Assembly (NCBI RefSeq): GCF_000328475.2
Contig: NC_026486.1
Coordinates: 372,001 to 436,000, forward strand
Direction: 5' to 3'
Source of the DNA: Mycosarcoma maydis
Lineage: Eukaryota > Basidiomycota > Ustilaginomycetes > Ustilaginales
Length of the DNA stretch: 64,000 bases
Position 1 is the stretch's first letter; each line of letters starts with the position of its first letter. The position numbers were made by a program, and so were the translations under genes. The notes beneath the pieces were generated by a model. It did not search any database and was not told the DNA's origin. It saw nothing but the letters and a program-made list of their open reading frames with translations. Positions 1 through 10,600 of the stretch are shown in pieces.

Positions 1-1023
1 ACGGTCGCGACCGACTTGTTCGAGCTTCTCGACCATCTCGCGGCGTGTTCGAAGCATGACTGCATGGCGACGATCGTTGACGCGTGGGAAATCGGCGCGC
101 TTAAAGACGCGGCTGTTGCCAGTGTCGAGCGTAGCGTCGTCGGGCTCCTTACGCTTGCGCACCAAGGGCGAGCCTATTGAGGTGTCAGCGGCGCCATCCT
201 CGTCATCCGAGTTAGGGCGTTTACGGTCATCGACATAGTGGCAGGGGTCGTCGGAGGGGTTCTCGCGACAGTTGCCGCAAACGGGCTTGACACGATCGCA
301 CTTTTGCTTCTTTTCTCGACATTGGAGGCAGCTGGTGATCTTTCGGAAACGCGTGATTTTGGTAGCAGATTTGGAACGTGGTTTGGGTTTGGCGCGTTCC
401 TTTTTGGGTTTGGGTGTTGATGTGAGATCGGCCGAGGTGTTGACCGACTCACGCTTGATAGGGGAGCCAGAGTCGGAGACCATCGAAGCGTCTGGATCGT
501 CCGGTTGTTTCATTGACTCGTCAGCAGCTTGGATGGATTGGGCCTGGTTGCTGCTTTTCGCTGCATCTGCGACAGCGGTGGAAAGGTCAATGTCGGATTG
601 CTGCGCAGGATTCATGTCCATTGGAGGGGTGGAAGCTGGCTGGTCACGCTGTTGAGCAGCGCGCTGCTCCTCTTGAAGTCGTTCCTGTTCTGCATGCTGT
701 TTGGAGGCGTTTACGGCAGCGGCAATGACAGCATCCACGTCGCCGAGGGAGCCGGAAGGATGCTCGGCGGAGGTAGAGGCATCGGATGCGACTAAAAGTG
801 GAGACTGTGTGGACTGGGTGGTGCCAGAGGTAGGAGCAGCCGAGGAGGAGTCGGATACGAGCGCCTCTACTCGACGACGAGCTTCGAGTTCGGCTTGCTG
901 TAGCAGTAGCAGCTGCTGCTGCTGTTCAAGCTCCTTTTGCTGCTGCTGTTCAAGTTCCTCGTCGAGCTGCGCCGCCGTCGCCAGCTCCTGGAGCGGCTGG
1001 TCTGGGTTCTGGTGGTCCGACAT
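1..1023 (-). CDS. Zn2Cys6 transcription factor, 5' part only (truncated by window edge)
   Basis: The frame opens at an ATG at 1023 and stays open for 341 codons to base 1, so the C-terminal part is outside the window. Residues about 25-45 are a glutamine-rich run encoded by CAG repeats. Residues 190-230 are rich in Lys and Pro and look like a nuclear localisation signal. A zinc binuclear cluster follows with Cys at 232, 235, 242, 249, 252 and 261 (spacing 2-6-6-2-8), with the basic residues RKI before it and REKKQK inside it. This is the fungal Gal4-type DNA-binding fold. The dimerisation and regulatory parts are not visible, so the target pathway cannot be named. It is divergent from LCB1 across a 1 kb gap. 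Confidence 0.85.
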   Translation of the reverse strand, partial: MSDHQNPDQPLQELATAAQLDEELEQQQQKELEQQQQLLLLQQAELEARRRVEALVSDSSSAAPTSGTTQSTQSPLLVASDASTSAEHPSGSLGDVDAVIAAAVNASKQHAEQERLQEEQRAAQQRDQPASTPPMDMNPAQQSDIDLSTAVADAAKSSNQAQSIQAADESMKQPDDPDASMVSDSGSPIKRESVNTSADLTSTPKPKKERAKPKPRSKSATKITRFRKITSCLQCREKKQKCDRVKPVCGNCRENPSDDPCHYVDDRKRPNSDDEDGAADTSIGSPLVRKRKEPDDATLDTGNSRVFKRADFPRVNDRRHAVMLRTRREMVEKLEQVGRDR

Positions 1024-2023
1024 GGTGGCTTTGTGCGTCCAGGAGTAGATGGAAGTGACGGTCAGAAGCGTTGACGACAATCAAGGCGAGACGGCTGCAG
1101 TCGGCGTTGCAATCAAAGACGCGTCCGGCTGTCCACGGATGCGCGGCCCAAGTGGATACAAAGACAGCCAGATCGAGAAGGATGGATGCACAACAAACGT
1201 GTCGTTGACTCGCTGCCTTAGTCCCTCGACGAGCGGGTGAAGGGGACGGATGGATTTGTGGACGGGTATCCGCGAGGTCGAGACCTTACTCCGTGTCGAG
1301 TGGTGGAAGGAGTGTGTAGAAGTGTTGCTCAGAGTGCAGGTCAGGACAGGGTGCAGCTCGTATCGAGTGGAGAAGATGCAAAACATCAAGGAAGGATGAG
1401 TCGCGCGAAAGAAAGCCAAACAGGGTATTTTTGTGGATGGATCGATCACCGGCCGAGTGAGACGAGCGTGGTGGTGCTTCTCTCACCGCGTTCAGTCGTG
1501 AGTCAGAGCCTCGTGCCTTGATCTTGCCAAGCACGAAGGAGATTTTTTCACATCAGAGATGAATGTGAGACCGACTTGACTCGACATGAGCGATTTTTTT
1601 TGCGCGTAGCAACGTGCGTGTTGCTGGCTACTCGTGACTCGTGAGTGGCTAAATCTCGAATCACGAATAAGTTAATCAGAATAATCGTGATTCGCGAATC
1701 GCGAATGTTAAGCGCGGCAGAAAGACTCACGACTGTCTACAACAGCCAACCAACACAAAAACACACACACACACACACAAACACAAACTCACGTATGCTG
1801 TGACCGACACCGAAGCGGCGCACGAGCGGCTTCTTGTCTTTTGAGCGAGCCGAGCGCTGAACTTTCATGATTCGTGCTTCGTGATTCACGATTCACGATT
1901 CTGCTTTATGCTTTTCGACCGTCGTCATCGTCGTCTCCTTGCCAACCACACCCCTTTAAAGTCAGTAGATTGGAACCTTTCGTCCTTGCCGCTTCTCCAT
2001 CACCTTCTTTTCCGTCATTCATA
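1024..2023. other. Intergenic, divergent promoter region of the Zn2Cys6 factor and LCB1
   Basis: No convincing gene. It holds an AC dinucleotide run at about 1753-1787 and two clusters of the dispersed AATCGTG/CACGATT repeat, at 1631-1707 and 1867-1901. The second cluster lies about 120-155 bp before the LCB1 ATG. The short open frames in this stretch have no family features. Confidence 0.6.
1753..1787. repeat. AC dinucleotide microsatellite
   Basis: An uninterrupted run of nine AC units at 1761-1778, flanked by interrupted ACA-rich sequence, in the divergent promoter gap. It is likely length-variable between strains. Confidence 0.9.
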
Positions 2024-3739
2024 ATGGGCTCAGAAGCGTTAGCCTCCGACCACACATCCGCAGCAGCCTTGGCGCTGACATACTACTTTCAAGCTGCTGC
2101 AAACCTGGCCGCTGAAAACTTCAAAAAGATCCCTGGAAGTGCCATCATCGCACGCTACGTCGCGAGTAGCTACCAAAATGATCCTATTCGATCCCTTCTC
2201 GAGCTCTTTCTCGTCCTCTTTGCTGTTCGAACCGTTTTGCAGAGCAGAACACGCGGCGGTGCAAGCGGCAAGAACTTTGTCAACCTTTCCGCAAAGGAAA
2301 TCGATGATCTCGTCGCTGAGTTCAAGCCTGAGCCCCTGTGCGCCCCTCTCACGCCCGCCGAATCGCGCGAGCTTGCATCAATTCCTACTATCATCGGAGG
2401 CGCTGGCAGCAAGCCCAAGATCAGCCTCGCATCCCACAATGCCGGAAAACCAACCCAGGTGACAAACCTTGCCAGTTACAACTTTACCAATCTTGCTGCT
2501 CACGAAGCTGTCAAGGACAAGGCCATCGAGACTCTGCGAAACTACGGCGTGGGAAGTTGCTCACCTCCCGGCTTCTACGGTACCATCGATGTACACATGC
2601 AGCTCGAGTCAGATATCGCTCGCTTCCTGGGAACGCAGAATTGCATCATCTACAGTCAAGGGTTCAGCACCATCTCTTCCGTCATCCCCGCATTCTCCAA
2701 ACGTGGCGACATCATCGTTGCCGATCGTGGTGTCAACTATGCTATTCAGAAGGGCATCCAGATCTCTCGATCCACGGTCTACTGGTATGACCACAATGAT
2801 ATGGAATCACTACAGGCCGTTCTCGAGCAGGTCAAGCGCGACACGAAACGAAGAAACGGTCCTCTCACTCGTCGCTTCATCGTCACCGAAGGCGTGTTCG
2901 AGGCCGATGGCGCTTTGAGCAATTTGCCCAAAATTCAAGAGTTGAAGAAACGATACAAGTTCCGCCTCGTTCTCGATGAGAGCATCAGCTTCGGCACGGT
3001 CGGCGCAACCGGCCGCGGCCTCACAGAGCTCTTCAACATTCCCGCTTCCGAAGTCGAGATCCTCGTCGGATCTATGGCTAACACGCTCGGCGCTGCCGGC
3101 GGCTTCTGCGCCGGGTCAGACGAGGTCGTTTACCACCAGCGTATCAATGGTACTTCGTTTGTCTTCTCCGCTGCCTTGCCCGCCTTACTCGCTGTGGCTG
3201 CCAGCACCGCCATTTCCTACATGGTTGCACAACCTTCGATTCTCACCACGCTCCAAGACAATGTCAAGACGCTTCGTTCAATTTTGGACCGCGTCGAATC
3301 GCTTCGCATCTCGAGCGATCCACGCAGCCCTCTCGTTCACATTCAGGTCCGCAGCAAAACCGACCGTCACCCAGATACACCCGCCGACAAGTTCGACAAG
3401 GGCAAGAACAGCCTTTCCGTCGGCGACGTCAGTTTGACACTGACCAGCAGTAACGACGAAAAGCGCATAGCCGCTGCAGGCCCGCAGGAACACGATCTCT
3501 CGGTCGACCAACAAACGAGATTGTTGCAGGCGATTGTCGAGGATGCGTTGGAGCATGGCGTTTTCATTACCAGGATGAAGAGGCTGCCAAGTATCAATCC
3601 CAAGGTGCTGGAGGTGGCGCCCGAGTCGAGACCCAACATCAGGATTGCTGTCAGTACGGCATTCACGAAAAAGGAGATGGAGAAGGCGGCTAACGTCATC
3701 AAGGCCAGCGCGGTCAAAGTTCTTGGCAAGAGGAGGTAG
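2024..3739 (+). CDS. LCB1: Serine palmitoyltransferase subunit 1 (Lcb1)
   Basis: Encodes 571 aa, close to yeast Lcb1 (558 aa). Serine palmitoyltransferase makes 3-ketosphinganine from serine and palmitoyl-CoA in the ER membrane, the first step of sphingolipid synthesis; Lcb1 is the non-catalytic partner of Lcb2. The start is the ATG at 2024: the frame extends upstream to 1874, but only from a GTG codon. A hydrophobic segment at about residues 55-75 fits the single N-terminal membrane anchor. The aminotransferase fold I core is clear (glycine-rich GVGSCSPPGFYG, then VLDESISFGTVG). Where Lcb2 carries the PLP-binding lysine, this protein reads GSMANTLGAAGG, with no lysine, which identifies Lcb1 and not Lcb2. 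No introns are needed. The end faces the pectinesterase 3' end, 164 bp away. Confidence 0.95.
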   Translation: MGSEALASDHTSAAALALTYYFQAAANLAAENFKKIPGSAIIARYVASSYQNDPIRSLLELFLVLFAVRTVLQSRTRGGASGKNFVNLSAKEIDDLVAEFKPEPLCAPLTPAESRELASIPTIIGGAGSKPKISLASHNAGKPTQVTNLASYNFTNLAAHEAVKDKAIETLRNYGVGSCSPPGFYGTIDVHMQLESDIARFLGTQNCIIYSQGFSTISSVIPAFSKRGDIIVADRGVNYAIQKGIQISRSTVYWYDHNDMESLQAVLEQVKRDTKRRNGPLTRRFIVTEGVFEADGALSNLPKIQELKKRYKFRLVLDESISFGTVGATGRGLTELFNIPASEVEILVGSMANTLGAAGGFCAGSDEVVYHQRINGTSFVFSAALPALLAVAASTAISYMVAQPSILTTLQDNVKTLRSILDRVESLRISSDPRSPLVHIQVRSKTDRHPDTPADKFDKGKNSLSVGDVSLTLTSSNDEKRIAAAGPQEHDLSVDQQTRLLQAIVEDALEHGVFITRMKRLPSINPKVLEVAPESRPNIRIAVSTAFTKKEMEKAANVIKASAVKVLGKRR

Positions 3740-3903
3740 TCGACGGCTCCTGCATCAAGTTCGATCGCAGAACAGTCATGACAGTAATCATAGTACAAAC
3801 AAACATTTGTGCGAAGCATCGCTATTCGTGATTGTGCCAAGCATGCATTGAATCGGATCCAAGAGCAACGTTCAAGGCGTGAGCGAGTGCGAAACGAGCA
3901 ATT

Positions 3904-5273
3904 TTACCAGTGGTGAATGCGTTTCGCGTCGATCCAAGGCGTAGACCCACCAAAGACGCCATTGTACGTAGTCTTCTTTGCCTCGTGGTCCGTCAAAACG
4001 TGCTCCAGCGTTGAATTTCTCGAACCCAGATTGCCACCTGGTCCACTTGACTTGTACTCGGCAAACCTCGTGACACCCTGCTCGAAATTGCTTTGGTCTC
4101 GCGACCAGATCTTGAATCCGGCCGGGCTGACAATGTCACTCATCCACGTGTTCAGATACACAGCATGAGCATGCGCGTTCCACGGTCTTCCTAAGTGGCA
4201 TGTTCCTGTCAGGTTTGTTCCCGTGATAGCATCGGGCGAACGGTCGATGACCGAATTACTGATGTAAACGCCGACGCTTGGATCATCTAGGTTGTCAGCA
4301 TTGCCACGCCAGGCAGTGATACCACCTCGGCACGCACGAGAGAGCAGCTTGACTCGTTCGAACCACGCTTTGCCTGATCCATACAGTTGATCCGTCATGC
4401 CGCGTACAATCGACTCGAAGAAAAACGCTTGACCCCGAGAACCGACAAACAGCGTATCTTGGTAGCTCTCAAAGCTGCATGCGTAGAAGCTCGCATTGCC
4501 GGCCTGCATGCACAGGGCCGCAGAGGGTCCCAGTTGGTCCTGCGTAACGAGTTGACCATGCCAGTATTGTCGTTGGGTGAAATCAATATTGTAAGCTTTA
4601 AAGTCGCTACTTCCCGCAGAGGAGCCGGTGCCGACGCTGAGAACTACGGCATCGCAGTTGCGCAGCGTCGTAAGAGGATCACTTTGGTTGATGTAAGAAG
4701 ATTGCCAGATTCGGACGCGGTTGGAAAGAGGATCACGGATATCCCTAGAGACTCCAGCCAAGATTGTGGGCGAGGTACGTGTCACGACAACTTTTTCGTT
4801 GTACTCGCCCGAGTCGATGAGGATAGTTCGTGTGCTGCCGTCTTCAGGTCTATTTCGTGTTTCGTTGCGACCAAACGCATAGGGCTTGTCAGTCTAATCA
4901 CGTACATTAAGCTGAGAGGTGACATGAAAAGGTACGTCGCTACGCGTATTGCTTCTCAATCATACAGTATCAGCAAGGGATATCAACCTTCTTGTGCTGC
5001 CGCTGCTGAAAAAATGCACACTTACAAAGCGACCAAAGCAGAGCTGATGTTTCGATATTTGGCAGATGGGTGGCGCTGGCTCACGAACACTGTGCCTCGA
5101 GGGCAGTCGTCAAGTGGATCTTGGCTTGGAAACTTGGGTGCTTGGCATCGCTCGCTGAGCTCGATCGCACCATTTTGGCGGGTAGTTTTGTGAGCAACAG
5201 GAATAGCTAGAACGCTTGCTAGGAAGGAGCTTAGTACCACTCCAAATGTCACACCATAGGACAGCGACAGCAT
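3904..5273 (-). CDS. Secreted pectin methylesterase (carbohydrate esterase family 8), two exons
   Basis: Spliced model: exon 1 is 5273 down to 5026, the intron is 5025-4850 (176 bp, donor GTAAGT, acceptor ATAG), exon 2 is 4849 to 3904; 397 aa. This junction is the one that keeps frame and gives ...SSALVALPEDGSTRTILID, matching the start of the beta-helix. The N-terminus has a signal peptide (about 24 residues, hydrophobic core ending SVLA, then IP). Family signatures are present: QDTLFV with the proton-donor Asp, a second region GMTDQLYG with the nucleophile Asp, and LGRPW with the substrate-binding Arg. The enzyme removes methyl groups from pectin in the plant cell wall, which fits a plant-associated fungus. 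The second region is less usual than the textbook TDFIFG, so activity should be tested, but the key Asp is kept. Confidence 0.88.
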
Positions 5274-6122
5274 GGTCGCGGACACACCTGCTTTGGGTGC
5301 CAGTGGAGGTCCAAGTCGGTCGTATCTAGAAAAATGTTCAAGGTGGGGAATGTTTTGGACCCTGTCGGATGTGTGTGCGTGCAAATGGGAGAAACAGTGA
5401 AGGGGTCGGGGGGAGGAGAGTGGTCGAATTGAAAAAAAGGGATAGGAGAAAAGGGTAGGAGGCTATCTCAAGACAAGCTTGGGAAGAGTCAGTCTTTGCT
5501 CTGTTGTCTATATACCTTTGCTCTTTGCTCTCAGGGCGTACTGCAGACGGGGCCTAAACACCTGCAGACATTGTAAATGTGGCGAAGAGAGCCTTTATCA
5601 GGTAGCTACAGGGACAGACAGTGGGAGAAGGCATGGTATCACCCCCTGCCGGTTTTTAAGTCAACTCACTGTGCGTTATTCGCTTTACTCACAAGAAAGC
5701 CGAAATGAGGAGGTCGGAGCACAACATACGGACCTGCATGAAAAGGACGCAGATCCCCTACTTTCATCTGACCAGCTGAAGTTGGCGCAACGGCGGCGTC
5801 TTTCAATCCACTTTGTAACATCAGCGGTGCCCACCGGAACAGCGCGTTTCCAAGGTGTTGCTCAAAGTGAGAAAGCTTGTAGGGTCATATTCTGTGGACT
5901 CAGTTCCTCAGTCCATCATGCAGCGTTCAGAGCGCATTGTCCACGACTCGAATATATTGGCAAGGGATGGCGACGTTCCCGCCAGTCAGCCTGAGAAAGG
6001 AAGATCATTTTGAAGATGCCAGAAAGTGAGGGCCAGGCGTGCTCGTGGGATGGTGGGTTCAAGAGCGAACTAAATATCAGAGGTGACAAGCGTCCATGCC
6101 AGGCCGTGCCACCACTCAGAAG
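5274..6122. other. Intergenic: pectinesterase promoter and downstream region of the SDR gene
   Basis: About 850 bp with no supported gene. A 171-codon open frame at 5479-5994 on the plus strand has no recognisable features. This stretch shows little of the AATCGTG repeat that fills other gaps. Confidence 0.55.
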
Positions 6123-6908
6123 TCATCCCTCAAAATCAGTGCGTCCCCTCTCGACGGCCTCTTTAACAGATGTGGGAATGTCCTTATCTCCTGCAAGCAA
6201 GTCAAGCATCAATCCATCTGCCTGACCCTTGGGAAGCTGCGCAATCTCCAACAGCGTGGCTGCGACGTCTTCGCGCGGAATGGAGTGGACGAGACTCTGG
6301 TGAACACCTAGCGCTACCTGGCCTGTCGCAGGCTCATCCAGCAGCCCACCGGGGCGTAGCACGAACCAAGGAAAGCTTGATCTGCTTGACAGGTTCTTAT
6401 CGGCAGCATATTTTGCGTCCATGTAAGCGCCAATAGCGGCACGAGTCTTTTCGGAACGATCCTTGTCCTGTTGCTGATACCAAGTTGGGGGCGGCTTGGA
6501 CTTGTCACGTACATCTATGGCGGAAACGAGCAAGAAGCGACGGAATTCGTGCGACTCGGCAATACCGCTCTGTTCGATAGCATCGAATACCTTGATGGCG
6601 CCTTGCTCGTCGACGGCTTTGGTGCGCTCGAGTCCTCCTTTGCCACCGGCGCCCGCACTGAAGAGAACGACATTGGGAGAGTACTTTATGAAGAGCGAGG
6701 CAAGGTCAGAGACGGAGGACTGCTCGAGAGATGCGATGACAGGCTGAACTGCATCAGCCGATTTTCCAGCGGGCAAGTCGGAAGCGTGCTCGGGTTGGCG
6801 AATCATGCTGTAGATCTTGTGTCCGCGAGCAGCGGCAAGGCGGGTAAAGTGCAGTGCCACTTTGCCGTGACCGCCCACGACAAAGATGGACAGTGGGGTA
6901 GACGTCAT
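6123..6908 (-). CDS. NAD(P)-binding Rossmann protein, atypical SDR / NmrA-like
   Basis: Encodes 261 aa from the ATG at 6908; the frame continues 12 bases further only to a TTG. The N-terminus is a Rossmann beta-alpha-beta with FVVGGHGKVAL (residues 9-19), the dinucleotide-binding glycine pattern of atypical short-chain dehydrogenases. A YAADK at 167-171 matches the YxxxK catalytic pair, and LRPGGLLDEP (184-193) is the usual proline-glycine segment after it. It resembles the YwnB / yeast YMR090W group, for which no certain substrate is known. No signal peptide or membrane segment is seen, so it is probably cytosolic. No operon-like link to its neighbours. Confidence 0.8.
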   Translation of the reverse strand: MTSTPLSIFVVGGHGKVALHFTRLAAARGHKIYSMIRQPEHASDLPAGKSADAVQPVIASLEQSSVSDLASLFIKYSPNVVLFSAGAGGKGGLERTKAVDEQGAIKVFDAIEQSGIAESHEFRRFLLVSAIDVRDKSKPPPTWYQQQDKDRSEKTRAAIGAYMDAKYAADKNLSSRSSFPWFVLRPGGLLDEPATGQVALGVHQSLVHSIPREDVAATLLEIAQLPKGQADGLMLDLLAGDKDIPTSVKEAVERGRTDFEG

Positions 6909-7605
6909 GATGGTACTCAAACACTTGCGTTACGGTAGTGAAAAGCTGGCCGGCTGATTACCACCTATGATGGCCGGGAAGCACGCGAAGAGCAGCGCCT
7001 CTGCCTTTCTTGTAGCCATTGGCTTCAGCGTGCAAAGCAGTACAGTGGATTACACTGATGAGTCAACCGCGCTGATACGCAACTCGTGACTGTAGCGTAG
7101 CGGCGCATCATGCACGATGTATCCGTGAATCGTGAATCGAGAATTGTGAATCACGAATCGTGAATGGATGACGTGCTCTGTTGCTACAAGCGTGAAGGTA
7201 TATCCACAGTCCGTGAGTGAGTGAGCCGTGAGTTGTGAATCGTCTATCAGATTGGACACCTCCACATGTGTAGATGTAACACTCGAACTGAACTATCCAC
7301 GATCTGTGATCTTGCGTGATGCATCACGTTTCCCCCATCACGTGTATTCATCATGACCAAGTCTGAGTCACAAGTCGTGAGTGGCACAGTGCGAGACTTG
7401 TTGCTATGCTGCCCTGTGCACCATACGTGTACCAAGTTGACAAGTGTTGGTCTTGCATCTCCGACTTCCGCGCTTCTTGATCCCTGCTTCAACTACTGTC
7501 TTGTTCTATCTGCAAGTTGTCGACAAGTTGTCAACCTGTTCAAGTCACACACAGTCGACATCAGCGGCGCTCAAGCCGCTCAACAACTGACTCGGCTGGT
7601 CTAGA
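6909..7605. other. Intergenic, divergent promoter region with dispersed repeats
   Basis: The space between the divergent SDR and HAD/F-box genes. It contains a dense run of the AATCGTG/CACGAAT repeat at 7122-7164 and scattered GTGAGTC/GACTCAC variants between 7080 and 7390. Nothing protein-coding is supported. Confidence 0.55.
7122..7164. repeat. Cluster of dispersed heptamer repeat AATCGTG/CACGAAT
   Basis: About six adjacent 7-base units, in both orientations, directly readable. It belongs to the same family as clusters at 1631, 1867, 11531, 14188, 18008, 30161, 30361, 36141, 53478, 53668 and 58721. Confidence 0.8.
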
Positions 7606-10600
7606 ATGGCTATACAAGACAACTCTGCTGAGCGTGGCTCCAACTATGCGTCCGGCGAAGCTTCGAATTCAGCAAAAGTCGTGAAAGCAAAGCCGAGCAC
7701 TTCTGGATACCCTACAAAAGCACTCTCCAAGGACGCAGTATCGTCTTCAAATGCACAACTTCGCGGACAGCCTCATGCCTTACGCGCGGTCACAAGTTCT
7801 GAATCAAAAGACACACTTCCCCTCCGCAGCGGCAGCGGCAGCGTCAGCCGCGTCCAAACCACATCAGCTACGTCCAGAGCCCCATCTGCCCACAATGCCA
7901 ATCTGGCCAACAAGGACACCTGTACCAATGGCGGAAAGTTGAAAAGCATCAAGAAATCAAGTGGTGCTACTGATGCGGTCGTCGAAGCACCACCATCATC
8001 ATCGTTGCACCACACGGACGCAAGTACGAGTACAGATGGCCTCGCAGCTCTCGCCAGCCGCATAGGTTTCGAGCCACGCGCCATCTCTGGCTTGCCAGAT
8101 GCGTCCCTTCGCACCAATGAGGCCATAGTTTGGCTCGACATCGATAACACCCTCTACAAACGAAGCACAAGGATCGCCGATCTCATGGCAGAACGCATTC
8201 GCGCCTATTTCCACGGAATGGGGCTCAGCGAAGAGGAGGCAAAGGCGCTTCACACTTCCTACTACAAAACCTACGGTCTCGCCATTCGTGGTCTTGTGAA
8301 ACATCATCAGATCGACCCTCTCGACTATGACCGTAAATGTGACGCCAGCTTGCCCCTCGAAGACATCTTACGACCGGATCATCAGATCAAGCGCTTACTC
8401 ACGGATCTTGATCGCACCCGTGTACGCGTGTTTGCTCTTACAAATGCATACATATATCACGCTGACAGGGTCCTTCGTTTGCTCGATCTCGCCGATCAGG
8501 TCGAAGGTATCGTCTACTGTGACTACGCCGTCCCTGACTTTGCTTGCAAACCCGAGCTGGACTATTATCGCGCAGCTCTTCTGGCTGTCCAAGCTAGTCC
8601 CACCACACGCAATTATTTCGTGGACGATAGCTCACTCAATATTGTAGCTGCCAAAGAGCTAGGCTGGCACTCATGCATCTACTTTCGAGAGAAGGATGAG
8701 CCGCTGCCACCGCTACCACCAAATGACGCCGACCAACAGAGAGCTGCTTCTTTCGATATCGCCACCTGGAAGCCAACGGTAGCTGCACACCAGTCTAGTC
8801 TCGTTGCAAGCAGCGGCTTTGATGAAGAGGCAATTCGTCGCGAGTTTGAAAAGCTGCCATCGCACCTGCGCATCCAATTGCTGGGGATCATTTTGAACGC
8901 ATGCCTTCCAGGCGATATTGCTGCCATGTCAAGAACGCTTGAGAAGCATCTACGATCGACGCGCGACATCGTCAGTGGTCTCCCGGACTCAGTAGCGCTC
9001 AAGATCTTTGAAAAGCTCCCTATACAAGACCTCCTCCGTTGTCGCCATGTCTCGAAGAAATGGCACTCGCTCGCAGCAACGCCTGATCTATGGCGATCGC
9101 ATGCATTGGCCCTGACCGAGGCGGATCCCGTCAAGTTGGAGGCTCCTTCCGACCCACAAGGCTGGGAACCGCTGGTCAAAGGCCTCTTCTTCCGCGAACG
9201 CAATTGGGCCAAAGGTCTGGCGCAGACTATCCAGAGACTCGAGGGGCACACGGGCTTCGTGACAGCGATGAAGCTCAAAGGGCGCAAGACACTCGTATCG
9301 GGAAGCTACGATGAAACTATTCGGGTCTGGGACATTTCTACCGGACACTGCTGCAAGGTGCTACGTGCTAAAGCTATCTCCTGTCTCGATTTTCTCTTGG
9401 ACGAGGGCGTTCTGTGTGCCGGACTGTACGACACGGGTCGCGTGCTGGTATGGGACATGAGGAGCTGGGATCTTATCCAGACGCTTTCCGGTCACAACCG
9501 TGGCATCCGGAACGTGGCTATCAACCAACACTATCTTGTCAGTGTAGGTCAGGACAAGGCGATTGTTGTGTGGGATTGGAGGACAGGCACAAAAATCGTC
9601 CGATTCGGTCAGCAAAGCAATGTTTCGTTGGGCGTTTCGCTCGTCGATAAGAACAAGCTGGTCGCCGTCACGGTGGACGGCATGATCCGGTGCTTCGACA
9701 TACCACGCAGAGAGATGATTGGTCAATTCCAGCTGACCAAACTCGGAGGCCCGGAGCTTGGGCTAGGCGCACGGCTGGGTGATCTTGCCAGCGGATCTTC
9801 GATGCTAGAGTGGTTCGCTGCTCATGGAAACACGATGACGGTCGCGTCCAAGAATGTGGTGGTACATCTCGAGTGGCACGAGCACGTGGTCCGAGTTCAG
9901 GAGACGCAGGCTGCCCTCACAGCTGATGGGCTTCGTCGGAGTGCCTCTTCGCGCCTCAGCAACGCAGGTGGCATGACAACATCGACACTGAGCCCGCTTC
10001 GCGCGCGTCGCGATTCGACCATGAGCAACGCTAGCAGTACAGCGATGTCTCCTTCTGCCAGCTTGGCGGTGCGATCTCGACGCGACTCGAACACTAGCAC
10101 CACATCATCAACTAGCGGTATTGGGCAGACGAGGTCGCCGCGTCGTACGATTGCGACTGGATCGTCCCGGTCAAATACAACCCCTGCACGGGCTGGCCGA
10201 GCGTCGCTGGGCGCTACACCGAACTTTGAGACTAGCACGGTGTCTCCACTTTCCACGCCCTCGCGACCTAGCCCACGTGCCATTACAAAACGCGTTGGCG
10301 GTCCTGCACCATGGCCTCTGGCGACTGCAGAAGTTGGAGCCAGTGGACAGACCTCGGACACATCGACCCCAAGACGGATCAGCACATCAATGTCGGTTAC
10401 CTCTCTGAACTTTCCATCCACTCCCGATACTGAGCTTGACGCCGAGGCCGAGGCCGACACTGTCACACCTGAAGAGTTTGTCGCTGGTGCAAATGACAAA
10501 ACTGACCCGGACGCTGCCACATCGAACGCTACTCGCATCGCTCCGGACCTGTCTACGGCTCCAAAGGTTGTCTCGATCCTGGACACGCCAGATGTTGCTG

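Noticed and set aside
1874..2023. N-terminal extension of LCB1
   Set aside because: The frame opens there only from a GTG and runs through dispersed repeat sequence; the family-like protein starts at the ATG at 2024.
4387..5193. 268-codon plus-strand frame
   Set aside because: It is antisense to the pectinesterase exons and intron and has no family features.
5479..5994. 171-codon plus-strand frame after the pectinesterase start
   Set aside because: No recognisable motif, mixed composition and no splice partners; looks like chance.
7122..7164. CRISPR-like array
   Set aside because: The 7-base units have no regular unique spacers, and the organism is eukaryotic.
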